Positions 1-13,000 of a DNA stretch of 64,000 bases are shown here, piece by piece. Each line of letters starts with the position of its first letter. Within the stretch, counting starts at the first letter, position 1. A program made the translations under genes and the position numbers. The notes beneath the pieces are model-generated. The model saw only the letters and a program-made list of their open reading frames with translations. It ran no database searches and had not been told where the DNA came from. This DNA is from Bryopsis sp. KO-2023 (Eukaryota; Chlorophyta; Ulvophyceae; Bryopsidales; Bryopsidaceae): the NCBI GenBank assembly GCA_030272585.1, contig BSYQ01000010.1:992001-1056000 (forward strand), written 5' to 3'.

Positions 1-1010
1 TATAGATGATGTTTCCAAATGCCCCGCGCCAGGGAAAAGGGTCACCCAGAAGGGGGTCTTACTGGCAATGGGCGTTGCATCTGCAGCATTTTTCTGCTGG
101 TGGTAAGCAGAACTGAAAAATAGGCCGTGTTCTTGTCCAATGATGAGCTTTCCATGAACGGATTCAGTACTCTGAAAAATCATTTTGAACTCTGCCTAAA
201 GGTATCAAAATGTACGAAGGACTGAAACATCGAATCTTTTTTTACGAGTGTGGAGTACAAGTGTTGAATGAATGGTGGCACGATGTTGGGGGCAGGCGCG
301 ACATAGTCGGTTTCATCAGACGTAAGTTTAAGACGTGTTTTACAACCCCAAGACGAATTGCTGCTGAAACCAACTCAGGCGACTGTCTTACAACCAGAGA
401 AGCGGGATTGCAGGACGTGGCAAATCGAGCTCATAAAAGAATGTCCAGACAATCAGATCCAACCGTACGAGAGATACTACCCAGCTCAGGCCGGTATGTT
501 ATTCCATGTCGGGAAAATACACATCCACCAGATGTCCAGACTTGTCGATCAGCCTGAGAACTGAGAGTGCGGTGGTTTTCAGAGTTCGGAAGTAAACACA
601 GAAGGTGTTTGTGTGTTGTTTTCTTGCGCAGTTATGAGGGAGTGCAGACCAGCAAGTATGGGGATGTGGATGTGAGCTATGTTTTCGTTTTCCATCCTGA
701 AGGGGAATTCCCCTTCCCTGTGATTTCGAAATCACAGGGAAAGCCACAGACGAGGGTGGCTGCTTTGAGGTAAGACATACGCTAGCAACCCCTTTGGTGA
801 TGTACAAATACGCATCTTGCGGCCCCATCTATTCATTCCCTTAAAAGCACAGCTCGACACCCTAAACACTGAGCGAAAGGTGAAAGCCTATATATAGATT
901 TCTGCGCATGTAGTATTTAATAATTCATTGATTTCAAGGATCAAAGACTATGTCCCACACTACAGTTCCCGTAAATCTTTGCGTTGCCGTTACCATGTTC
1001 ACCGTCCGTA
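1..1010. other. 3' flank of ATG8 copy 1, no supported gene
   Basis: No convincing coding region is seen. Short open frames here lack recognisable motifs. The block at about 935-1010, just beyond the ATG8 copy 1 stop, resembles the sequence beyond the other ATG8 stops (about 36060, 40510 and 44430) and shares the string ACTACA followed by TTCCC. It is probably 3' untranslated sequence carried along with the gene duplications. Confidence 0.5.
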
Positions 1011-4000
1011 CTATTCGACCCTGCGATTCCATAAGACTAGGCCCGTTTTACAAAGGAAAAAAAGAAAAAATGCATACCATCCCAGCCACATGATAGTGGC
1101 AAATAGAAAAACAAAAACACCTACAGGCGTCATGGAAAAAAACAACTCCCCTGATCTGCGAAGAGACATCATTACTCTGTGGCTGAAATCTTGAAACACA
1201 CGAAGCCAATAACAACTTTTGCCGCTGTATGTGATGTACAGATATCCATCGGGGTCTTTGTGCTCTTGATACACATCCATCATGACAGCGGCTGGAAAAA
1301 TCACACACGAAAGACTCTTTAAAAACATTGAGATGGTAAAAACAGAAGAAAACTTAGGTAAGCGATGCTCTATGATGCCTTTCCATACCACGCAAATGTC
1401 ACACAAGAAAAATGGGGAAGAAAAGTATTTCTCTTTTTGAGTTCGACGAAAATATCTGCAGTACTGATTTTCCTTCACATTGCTTTGCATGTAACCCTAC
1501 ATGCATGCATCCCCACAGATGCGTATCTATTGACATAGTTCTTTCTAAAATTGGGACCCACCAGTTGCAGGAAGAAAACAAAAATTGACACAAAGGAAAA
1601 TCGCCTTTTCACGGCTCAACTTGATTCGCTTTCGAATGACAAACACAAATTGTCCAACCAGCAGGCCCGAGGGGACAAGGTATCTAAAAATAGCAAACAG
1701 ATACATATATGTCAGATATTGAACGAAAACAGAAATTTCAGATCATTCAATGGTTCGTCAACGCTCTTCTCAATTCAGCTACTGGGAACATTTTAAGGTT
1801 GATCAACCCCAACCTGTCTACCTCATTCTCTATACAATCAAAATTCCAATAAAAAACGAGAAAATAGAATGTGAAAATATTAAAATGACAGCAGTTCGAA
1901 GGAAATAACAGCAAAAAAAAGGGTATCCATGCACTCACTTTTGCTTGTCGATGTTGGGAAGAAAGCTTCCCTCCGCTTTTTCCACGATCACCTGTTGTTG
2001 ACGGCCACAGAACAGCAATTCAGCACAACCTTTAGATTAACAAGATCCAAATGGGGAACAACAGACACATCAGATTTGGCCTGCTCTGCAGTGATTCGTA
2101 TAAAGACACAAAAACTGTTTTTGGAGAATAGACCCACACTATAGGAAAAAGCGCTCTGTGCGGCGTTATCCAACATCCCCGCGCAGACCCCTGTTCACCA
2201 CGCACAAACTGAAAAAAGACACGTACCTGTTTTGGCCCGTTTTGTGCGGCACTTTTTCATCCCCGCACAGCCGCTGACGACTTTGCCACATTCGAACTCC
2301 GCACAGGAAAACGAAAACCCCGCACAGTGTGCGGTGTTATATTTGTCTGTGCGGGGTTCTCCTGTGCGGGGTCTTCAGGATCCAAAACCCCGCACAGTGT
2401 GCGGTGTTATATTTGTCTGTGCGGGGTTCTCCTCTGCGGGGGGTTTCAGGAACTAAAGAGCCGCACACTGTGCGGGGTTTTTGTTTTCCTGTGCGGAGTT
2501 CGAATGTGGCAAAGTCGTCAGCGGCTGTGCGGGGATGAAAAAGTGCCGCACAAAACGGGCCAAAACAGGTACGTGTCTTTTTTCAGTTTGTGCGTGGTGA
2601 ACAGGGGTCTGCGCGGGGATGTTGGATAACGCCGCACAGAATGGGCCAAAACGGGTACAGGCCCGTGCGGGGGTGAATGAAGGCCGCACAGAATGGGCCA
2701 AAACGGGTGCAGGCTCGTGCGGGGGTGAATGAAGGCCGCACAGAATGGGCCAAAACGGGTACAGGCCCGTGCGGGGGTGAATGAAGGCCGCACAGAATGG
2801 GCCAAAACGGGTACAGGCCCGTGCGGGGGTGAATGAAGGCCGCACAGAATGGGCCAAAACGGGTGCAGGCTCGTGCGGGGGTGAATGAAGGCCGCACAGA
2901 ATGGGCCAAAACGGGTACAGGCTCGTGCGGGGGTGGATGAAGGCCGCACAGAATGGGCCAAAACGGGTACAGGCTCGTGCGGGGGTGAATGAAGGCCGCA
3001 CAGAATGGGCCAAAACGGGTACAGGCTCGTGCGGGGGTGAATGAAGGCCGCACAGAATGGGCCAAAACGGGTACAGGCTCGTGCGGGGGTGGATGAAGGC
3101 CGCACAGAATGGGCCAAAACGGGTACAGGCAGAGATAGGACTTGGGCCAAATTTTTGGTCCGACTCCGGTCCGGTCCGGTTACGGTCGGGTTACGGTCAC
3201 CGTACTACGGCCGTAACTCCGTACCGTAACCGGAGTAATATGTTGTTTTTACGGTACGGAACAGGTACGGTATAACTACGGTAGGCCCTAAATCACCGTG
3301 AAGTAGCGTGGTTCAGTGCTAAAGCGTTAGGCTGCAGTCAGTAGGGTCGCGGGTTCGAATCCCCCTGGGTTCCTTTGGAATCGCGGGACCCTGCGGGGGT
3401 CACTTTCTACGGTTTACGGTTGTTACGGCCGTTACGGTCGTTACGGTCCGGTACGGAGCGGTACGGAGTGGTACGGTGCTACGGTTACGGCCGTAAAAGT
3501 ACGATTTTCTGACGAAAATTGTACTCCGGTTACGGTCCGGTTACGGTGGTTACGGTCCGGTTACGGTGACCGTAACCGTAAAGTCCTATCTCTGGGTACA
3601 GGCCCGTGCGGGGGTGAATGAAGGCCGCACAGAATGGGCCAAAACGGGTACAGGCTCGTGCGGGGGTGGATGAAGGCCGCACAGAATGGGCCAAAACGGG
3701 TACAGGCTCGTGCGGGGGTGAATGAAGGCCGCACAGAATGGGCCAAAACGGGTACAGGCTCGTGCGGGGGTGGATGAAGGCCGCACAGAATGGGCCAAAA
3801 CGGGTACAGGCTCGTGCGGGGGTGAATGAAGGCCGCACATAACGCCTGTGAGGGGGTGATGCTACCGTGTACAGGGATGGTTTTTGTGTGAAATCATTTG
3901 TTTTACATCAGCATTCATAGCTACAATTTATGTCCACTAGGTTGTGTCAAGTTTGTTGAATAAAAACCCAATGAGCCCCTCTAATTTCCATTGTCCTTGG

Positions 4001-7000
4001 AGCTTCTAAAAACATACACAAACTGTTGTAGAATCTCCCAAAGTCTAGAATAGTTTCTGTGGGATGGTAACATGGTCCTTTGTGTTTGGAATCATGTCTT
4101 GATGGCATCCTTCATGGAACCTCCTTCTCTCTCTCTCTTTTTGTCTCTCAACTCCCCAACGTACTCAGGAGAACCAGGCAAACCTTCCATAACCATATGT
4201 ATGTCTTCTGGTGGTATTCCCTGTGGAAACACAATACATTCAATAGCGTGAACACATATGCATCAAATTGAATGTTCGATGTCCTATTGTTGTGGTTCAT
4301 CTGAGGGGTGGGTTGGGAATGATCTTGCAGCATATCTGAATAAAAACCTTGCAGCAAATTATGATCCCATGCATACCTCATTGGCATTTCCTGACTCCAT
4401 GGCAGCAAGCTGAGATCCCAAAGAGTCGACCTCAGTTCTGCATCTCTTCATTTCCTTCAGTGCCTCTTGGACCGTTTCAGCACCTGCACAGACAAGGATC
4501 TCCATGCAATCAGGAGCAAAAATGACACACACATATCCCCAACAAAACATCCTGACCCTAACTTCACAAAACACAACTGGACCCATGAGCTTGCCTGGCT
4601 TTCAAAAAAGAGTAAACCACCTGTATCAGCCACAAAACACCTCCACAAAAATCAAGTTACAACCCACCATCCATTTCCACAATTTCTTTTCATTTTCTGG
4701 GGGTTTCCTGGACACAACTCAATACTTAAACTATTCTCAACCTGCTTTCACGCTCCTTAACACTGTTTTCAGCCTCGTACATCTCAATGAACTGCACCAC
4801 GAGGTGCACCTTCCTCGGTCTTGCCCCCAGCCCGTCGGTTTCTTCACCAAACCCCCATCGCGTACGCCCCCCGTTTGTTCGGACAGCTTCGTGCTTCGTT
4901 GCTTCCCTGCAGAAACGGGTTTCGAGGTCTCGAAAATACAACATTGTTTCTGGATCTCCGCTTTTCCATGCCACCCTGTCAACGGCCCGGGTCTCTCGAC
5001 GGCTGGACCTTTCTCGAGCGGTCGCGAAAGTGATCGCGAGGGCCTTAATATTAATGCTGACAGCACTGGCTTTGGATTGTTTGGGTTTCCTCCAGCTATA
5101 CTGGCGACGTGACGGGGCAAGGTGTAAAGACTGCACTGCGGACTGCGACTCTGAAGCAGTCTGCCAGCCTGAAACAACAGCCTAGAAGGCTGCAACAAGT
5201 TCTGACACGAGAGAGCGGGAGAGAGAGAGTGTTCAACCCCAAAATCGAGTTACAAGAATACCCTGAGGTGCTGCCCAAATACCCTAGGCTGCACCTCTGA
5301 TCCAAACTGATCGTTCAAGGTCCTATCCATCAACATGACCTGACAGTCTGCCTCAGTGTCAGGTCCCCTGTCTGAAACCTTCTGAGCTGCCAGCCCTGCA
5401 GAAAAGCGTCTGCTGAGCTGTCAGCCCCCATTCACAGATCTAAGGGTTCCGCCCTGCTGCAGCAAACCGGCTGCAGCATTGCTGGTTCCCTAGAACTGCA
5501 GGCCTGTCAGTTCCCCTGAACTGCAGGTCTGCCAGTTCCCTGAACTGAGGATCTGACAGTTCCCCTGAACTGTAGAATCCTTACATTCCTCCCCATCTAG
5601 TTGGCAGTAGTCCCTTACTGCCCCAAAGATTATAATAACAACCTTTGCCCCTTTTTGGATGTCAACTTTTTTTTTTTTAACTTCTCTGCCACAGAAACTG
5701 GGTTTCGAAAGGGGTTATGTTATATAAGGAAGTCAAAGCAGTTCTGCAAGAACACTGTATTCAGGAAATTGTCCTAATGCAACAGAAACCCAAAATACCC
5801 TGAAAAATCAATTGGTAACACCCTTGCTGGAAAATTACAACCTGAAGTGTTTGTTTCTGCCACCATCTTGCCCTACCCAGGAAATCCAGAAAAACTACCT
5901 TATAAAAAGTTCAAAGCAACAAGGAAATCATAGTCAGTTTAATTCTGCCTTCCCTAGAAGATTTTCCTACAGCCCACAAGGTCAGCTGAGACACCAAAAC
6001 TTCTTGGCAAACAAAAACCCCCTTTTCCTGCAGAATACCTGAGTCACCTGATTACCCAATCCATTGCAACTCTGTATAATAAAAACCCATTTGACTGGAC
6101 TTCCCTCAAAGGTCACCATGCAATTCTTTACTCTCCCTTTGGCTAATTCAGTAACTCTTATTTCAGATTGCAAATATGGAATTCTCTAGCAATAACATCT
6201 TACCCCTGCTGGACTTGCAATGTATCAACAGGTGAACCATTTTCATAACCAAAACAGGTTGCAAACTTCAGAGTTTTCATCTCAACCTGATCAGAAACTG
6301 CAAAAAGATCCTTGTCCACCTCCAACACACTGATCACCAGAAACTGGACAGCCCTAAGGGTTTAACCCTGCCTGAAAAATTCCACTTCCAACACACTGAT
6401 CACCAGAAACTGGACAGCCCTTGAAAAATTCCACTTCCAACACACTGATCACCAGAAACTGGACAGCCCCAAATCACCAACTCTTTCACTGCACCCCCTG
6501 AGCAAACCACATTCAATCATCCACTCCCATGGTCACACCTCCTGTCGATTCCTGCCTCAGGTCGCCGGACGTTTCAAGCCCCTCTTTGGCGCAAGCGCGG
6601 GCACACTCCAGCGGATCTCTCGAAGTGGCACGCAGTCACGATTGGTTCGTCCCGGGGAGGCTGGCTGCGTTGGCAGGGGTGGACTGATGACCGCAATCCG
6701 CAAGGACGTCAGCACCCTCGGCGCCATGACCGTGTGCTCCCGCAGCTTGCACAGCCCGCACTCTTTCGTCGCATCCACCGAGACCCCCTTTCGCGTTTCG
6801 CTGAGTCGTCCAACCACCTCCAAGCTCCCGTCTGGGTTCGTTCTCTCCACCGTTACGTCTGGCGCGTACCAGAGTCTCTGGACACAGAGGTCCCTGCAGC
6901 ATACCCTGTGCTTCCCACATGGAAGCTCCCGAACTGGTGCCCCAAGAGACCTCGCCGTCTTGAAGCAAAGCGAACAGCCACGTCCCGTTTCTTTCAGCGC

Positions 7001-10000
7001 CGTCTCCATCTCACTCTTTTGGTCTGCTGCAGGTTTTTCTGGTTCAGGGAGCCCTGTGTCCAGGAAGCCGAAGGACAACTCCTCTTCGGAATCCAACCGC
7101 GTTACCGGCATTTTCTTCGCCCACTCTCGCCACGCTTTCAGCTCACTCTCGGCAGCACTCAGAGACCCTTGCAGCTTCCACTTTTCCTGCTCCACCTTTT
7201 GACACTTGCTCCTCAGCCTTTCCAACTCCGCAACGTCGACTGCCCTCTTCCGCAGGACCTGCACAGCCTCCTCAAACGCCACAACCTCATCTGCCCCCTT
7301 GATCACGTCGGCTTTCTCCACCGCTGCCGCAGGGATAACCACAGGGGCAGCCTCTGCTGGCTCACTGCTGCTGGCGGGGGTTGAGACGATAAGGGCGGCC
7401 TGGTTTGCTGGTTGCTGATCCATGTTGATTCCTTTTTTCTTTTCCCTTTCCGAACGATAGGCTCCTCTTTCTCTCTTCTTGCTCTGCGCACGTAACTTGC
7501 TAGACAGTTTCCGACTCCAGTATACTGCACACCTATTTCTGTTTCTGTCAGAGGTTGCTTCAGTCTGTCAGAGACATCAACCTGTCACCTCTGCTTGATC
7601 TAGTCCTTTCAGCTTCTTATCTCAAACTCACGTAACTTGTCCGGTGCGTTTCGCAAGTTTCTGGCAGGTTCCCAGGTGTCCTCCGATTGATCATAACCCT
7701 GCCACCTGACAAGGTACTGCTTCCTGCCCCTGACAGTCCTATCTGCCAGAATCCTGTCAACCAGATACTCCTCTTGGCCTGCCACCATTTCAGGCTCAGG
7801 TTGCCACCTGGGTGCCTCCCTGTCAGGAAAGCTGCCCTCCTGATCTTCGAAAGCAGGTTTCAGCTTGGACACATGGAAGGTGTTATGAATTTTCCAATGA
7901 CCTGGCAGCCTCAGCCTGACTGCAACTTCAGATAACCTCTTCAGAACTACAAAAGGTCCACAGTATTTTGCAGTCAATTTCCTGCTCAACACCTGTGGTA
8001 GGGGTAAGTCCTTTGTGGCGAGAAAAACTTTGTCGCCCGGCTGAAAGCCCCCTCCCCTTCTGTTTTCGTCCGCCCCCTGGCGTTGACGTGCCTGAGCAGA
8101 AGCAATGTTCCTTCTGCGGGTTTGCAATGCAGTCTGCCAAGTAGACCACCAATCATCCACTGCAGGGCAAGCTGTAGCAGCTACAGCACTTGCAGGAGTT
8201 CTGGGTTGTTGTCCATTCATCAAATAGAAGGGAGAAAACCCAGTTGTAGCATTTATGCTGGAATTGTATGCAAATTCTGCAGCATCCAAATGCATATCCC
8301 AGTCTGTGCCTGCAGGTTCCACATAACTGCGCAGAATTTCCTGCACTGTTCTGTTAGCTCGCTCAGTCTGACCATCTGTCTCAGGATGATAACTGCTAGA
8401 CATTGCTAACCGAGTGCCTGCCTTCTTCCAAAGAGCCCTCCAAAAATTGCTAGTGAAACGACTATCCCGATCAGAAACAATTTCTTGAGGCAATCCAAAG
8501 AAACGAACCACATGTTGGAAAAACAAATCTGCTACCCCTGCAGCAGTAACTGTCTGCTTTGTTGGAATGAGTCTGATCATTTTTGTGAATCGATCCACAA
8601 CCACCAGCAAATAATCTGACCCTTTTTGAGTCCTTGGCAAAGGTCCAACAAAGTCCAATGAAACACTAGTCCACCTGCCATCTGGAATTGGCAAGGGCTG
8701 CAGCTTACCCAAAGGCTTCTGAGTAGAGGCCTTGTTTCGTTGGCAGGGAATGCAATTCCTCACATACTTCTGCACAGATCCTGAAATGAGTGGCCAGAAG
8801 TAATACTGCTGAACCCTGTGCAGGGTCTTCCTCCTGCCCAGATGTCCTGCCAATGCAGACTCATGGCAAGCATGCAGTATCTTTTCCCTGAGCCCATCTG
8901 CTTCAGGTATCCACCATTTCCAGGAATGACCAACATGTCTCCAAAGTTTCAGACCATCTGCAACGGCTGCGACTCTGCAAGTCTGCCAGCCAAGCTGAAG
9001 GTGAAACAAAGGGAGACCAAGGTGCAAAGCACTCCAAACAAGGTTAAAAGCTAGGTTAAAACCAAGTGTACCAATACCCTAGAGGCGCTGCTCAAATACC
9101 CTGCTGCAGCACCTCTGACAAGACCTGATCCCCTGATCAGACAACTACTGAGCTGACACAGTGAACCCATCACTGTATCAGGTCAGATCACAGAATGTTC
9201 TGAGCTGCCAGTTCAGCAGGGACACCTGCTGAGCTGCCAGCTCGCCAACCTACAGTCAGATCTCCTGATTCAGGGCCCAGCAGGCTCTGAATCAGGCGAT
9301 TCACTACATTCCTCCCCACCTGAACTGCAGTAGCCCCTACTGCAACTTAGAAAGGAAAAACCCCAAGACTGTAAGTGCTAAGGAAAACCCATATCAGTGA
9401 ATAACTTCCAGTCCACACTTCTGCCAATGAAAACTCATATCTGCAACTCAGACCAAACCCAATGTATTGAATTAAAATAAAACATCTTTCAGATTTCAGT
9501 CACTGATAATCAAGTCCAAAAATGAATGTAATCATCCCAAGTCCTGCCACTGGAAACTGCTAACTCTGACACAACCATAACTTTCACAGGGACCAAATTC
9601 CCCACACAAATGTTTCAGCACAACAAACTATCCATGGACCTGTAATATAGAAATCAGAGTCCTTCTTTCAAGCAAACACTGCACTCCATCTGCAGTCTAA
9701 CATAGAACCCAAATTTCTCATTTTCCAGCCCCTCAAGTGTTGTAATTCTGCCACTGATTTGCCAAACCAATTTCCACATTCAAAACTAAAATAAAAACTC
9801 CTATGCAGGTTGTTGTATCTGCCCTTTTAATCAGCCATACTCCAGTGGCAACAAATACCAACCTCACTAAGATAAAAATCCATTTGACTGGACTTCCTTC
9901 AAAGGTCACCATGCAATTCTTTACTCCCCCTTTGGTTAATTCAGTCACTCTTATTTCAGATTGGAATTCTCTAGCAATAACATCTTAACCCTGCTGGACT

Positions 10001-13000
10001 TGCAATGTATCAACAGGTGAACCATTTCCATAACCAAAAACAGGTTGCAAACTTCAGAGTTTTCATCTCAACCTGATCAGAAACTGCAAAAGAAATCCTT
10101 GTCCACCTCCAACACACTGATCACCAGAAACTGGACAGCCCTAAGGGTTTAACCCTGCCTGAAAAATTCCACTTCCAACACACTGATCACCAGAAACTGG
10201 ACAGCCCCAAATCACCAACTCTTTCACTGCACCCACTGAGCAAACCACATTCAAATCCTGCCACAACTCCCATGATCACACCTCCTGTCGATTCCTGCTT
10301 CAGGTCGCCGGACGTTTCAAGCCCCTCTTTGGCGCAAGCGCGGGCACACTCCAGCGGATCTCTCGAAGCGGCACGCAGTCACGATTGGTTCGTCCCGGGG
10401 AGGCTGGCTGCGTTGGCAGGGGTGGACTGATGACCGCAATCCGCAAAGACGTCAGCACCCTCGGCGCCATGACCGTGTGCTCCCGCAGCTTGCACAGCCC
10501 GCACTCTTTCGTCGCATCCACCGAGACCCCCTTTCGCGTTCCACTGAGTCGTCCAACCACCTCCAAGCTCCCGTCTGGGTTCGTCCTCTCCACCGTTACG
10601 TCTGGCGCGTACCAGAGTCTCTGGACACAGAGGTCCCTGCAGCATACCCGGTGCTTCCCACATGGAAGCTCCCGCACTGGTGCCCCAAGAGACCTCGCCG
10701 TCTTGAAGCAAAGCGAACAGCCACGTCCCGTTTCTTTCAGCGCCGTCTCCATCTCACTCTTTTGGTCTGCTGCAGGTTTTTCTGGTTCAGGGAGCCCTGT
10801 GTCCAGGAAGCCGAAGGACAACTCCTCTTCGGACTCCAACCGCGTTACCGGCATTTTCTTCGCCCACTCTCGCCACGCTTTCAGCTCACTCTCGGCAGCA
10901 CTCAGAGACCCTTGCAGCTTCCACTTTTCCTGCTCCACCTTTTGACACTTGCTCCTCAGCCTTTCCAACTCCGCAACGTCGACTGCCCTCTTCCGCAGGA
11001 CCTGCACCGCCTCCTCAAACGCCACAACCTCATCTGCCCCCTTGATCACGTCGGCTTTCTCCACCGCTGCCGCAGGGATAACCACAGGGGCAGCCTCTGC
11101 TGGTTCACTGCTGCTAGCGGGGGTTGAGACGATAAGGGCGGCCTGGTTTGCTGGTTCCATGTTGACTCCTTCCTTTCGAACGATAGGCTCCTCTTTCTCT
11201 CTTCCTGCTCTGCGCACGTAACTTGCTAGACAGTTTCCTGCTGCAGTATACTGCACTCCTATTTCCGTTTCTGTCGGGGTTGATTCAGTCTGTCAGAGAT
11301 ATCAACCTGTCACCTCTGCTTGGTCGGGTCCTTTCAGCTCCTTATCTCAAACTCACGTAACTTGTCCGGTGCGTTTCGCAAGTTTCTGGCAGGCTCCCAT
11401 GTATCCTCTGACTGGTCATAGCCCTGCCACCTGACAAGGTACTGCTTCCTGCCTCTGACAGTCCTTTCTGCAAGAATCCTGTCCACCAGGTATTCCTCTT
11501 GCCCCTCAACCAGCTCTGGTTCAGGCTGCAGTGTGTGTGTCCTCCTGGCTGGAAAACTGCCCTCCTGATCAATAAAGGCAGGCTTCAGCTTGGACACATG
11601 AAACACATCATGGATTCGCCAATGCCCTGGCAGCCTCAACCTGACTGTCACCTCTGACAGCCTTTCTACCACCTCAAATGGCCCACAGAACTTTGCAGTT
11701 AGTTTCCTGCTCAGTACATCAGGTAGGGGTAAGTCCTTGGTTGCCAGAAAAACTTTTTCGCCTGGCTCAAAGCCCCCTCCCCGCCTGGTTTGATCCGCCA
11801 CCTGGCGTTGTCGATCCTGAGCTTGAGCAATGTTGTCTCTGCCAGCAAGCAGAGCTTGCTGCCAAGTAGTCCACCAATCATCCACCGCAGGGCAGGCTGT
11901 AGTTGCTACAGCACTTGCAGGAGTTCGGGGATTCTGCCCGTACATGAGGAAAAAGGGAGAGAATCCTGTAGTGGCATTGATGCTGGAGTTGTAAGCAAAC
12001 TCTGCAGCAGCCAAATGCTCTTCCCAATCTGCACCTGCAGGCTCAACATAACTTCGCAGAATCTCCTGCACAGTTCTGTTAGCCCTTTCTGTCTGCCCGT
12101 CTGTCTCAGGGTGGTAACTACTAGACATTGCCAATCTAGTATTTGCTCTCTTCCACAGAGCTCTCCAAAAATTACTAGTGAACCGACTGTCTCTATCCGA
12201 AACAATCTCTTGAGGCAACCCAAAGAAACGAACTACATTCTGAAAGAATAAATCTGCAACTCCTGCTGCAGTTACCGTTTGTTTGGTTGGAATCAATCGC
12301 AACATCTTACTGAATCTGTCCACTACCACAAGCAAATAATCTGACCCCTTCCTGGTTTTAGGCAAAGGGCCTACAAAATCCATTGAAACACTGGACCACC
12401 TGCCATCAGGAATAGGCAGAGGCTGCAGCTTACCCAAAGGCCTCTGATTAGAAGCCTTATTTCTCTGACAGGGGATGCAATTCTTGACATACTTCTGTAC
12501 TGTGCCTGAAATGCGTGGCCAGAAATAATGCGCCTGCACTCTGACCAGCGTTTTTCGTCTGCCCAGATGTCCTGCCAATGCTGATTCATGGCAGTCATGG
12601 AGCAACTTCTCCCTGAGCCCGTCTGCATCAGGTATCCACCATTTCCAGGCATTGCAAACCCTTCTCCAAAGCCTCTGACCATCCCACTTTACATGAGCTG
12701 GTCTGTAGTTTGCCTCAATCAATTGCTTGCATAAAGGATCCTTTTGATAGGCCTCCTTGACCTCCTCCTGAAATCCCTGGGTCAGGTCCAATCTTGCTTG
12801 TGCATTAACTTCAGGCTGCTCCTTTGCAGTCTGATGTGTGGCCCTGCTCAGTGCATCTGCCACCACATTGTCTCTTCCAGGTCTGTACTTGATCTCAAAC
12901 TTGAAGGATTGCAAGGTCTCCATCCACCTTGCCTGCCTCTTGGACAACTGAGGCTGAGTCTGTAGATACTTCAGTGGTGCATGATCAGTGTGCACCACAA

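Larger units (their letters stand above)
2638..3838. repeat. 52-bp tandem array, split by a MITE
   Basis: A 52-bp unit containing AATGGGCCAAAACGGGTAC, CGTGCGGGGGTGAATGAAG and GCCGCACAG is repeated about ten times at 2638-3129 and about five times at 3595-3838. Variants differ at a few positions (GTGCAG/GTACAG, GCCCGT/GCTCGT, GAATGA/GGATGA). The hAT MITE at 3130-3594 splits the array. Each unit has two inverted copies of the GTGCGG motif, as expected of CACTA subterminal binding-site repeats. Because 52 is not a multiple of three and the unit lacks stops on the minus strand, all three minus frames stay open, so the long frames here are not genes. Confidence 0.9.

Noticed and set aside
210..828. 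Short open frames at the left edge
   Set aside because: They overlap on both strands, have no motif or splice support, and lie in 3' flank of an ATG8 copy.
1011..1490. Small standalone membrane protein
   Set aside because: The open frame starts in an intron; splice sites and the ATG8 motif show that its 3' part is the last exon of ATG8 copy 1.
3130..3594. SINE retroposon, because of the A and B boxes
   Set aside because: Terminal inverted repeats and 8-bp duplications in three copies show movement as a hAT-type DNA element; there is no A-rich tail.
2453..3840. Long overlapping open frames with [12 protein letters not shown] repeats on the minus strand
   Set aside because: They are translations of the 52-bp array, which lacks stops in three frames; there is no independent coding signal.
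6642..11221. Plus-strand frames opposite the accessory ORFs of A and B
   Set aside because: Shadow frames of a GC-rich coding sequence; the minus-strand protein has the cysteine groups and conserved start.
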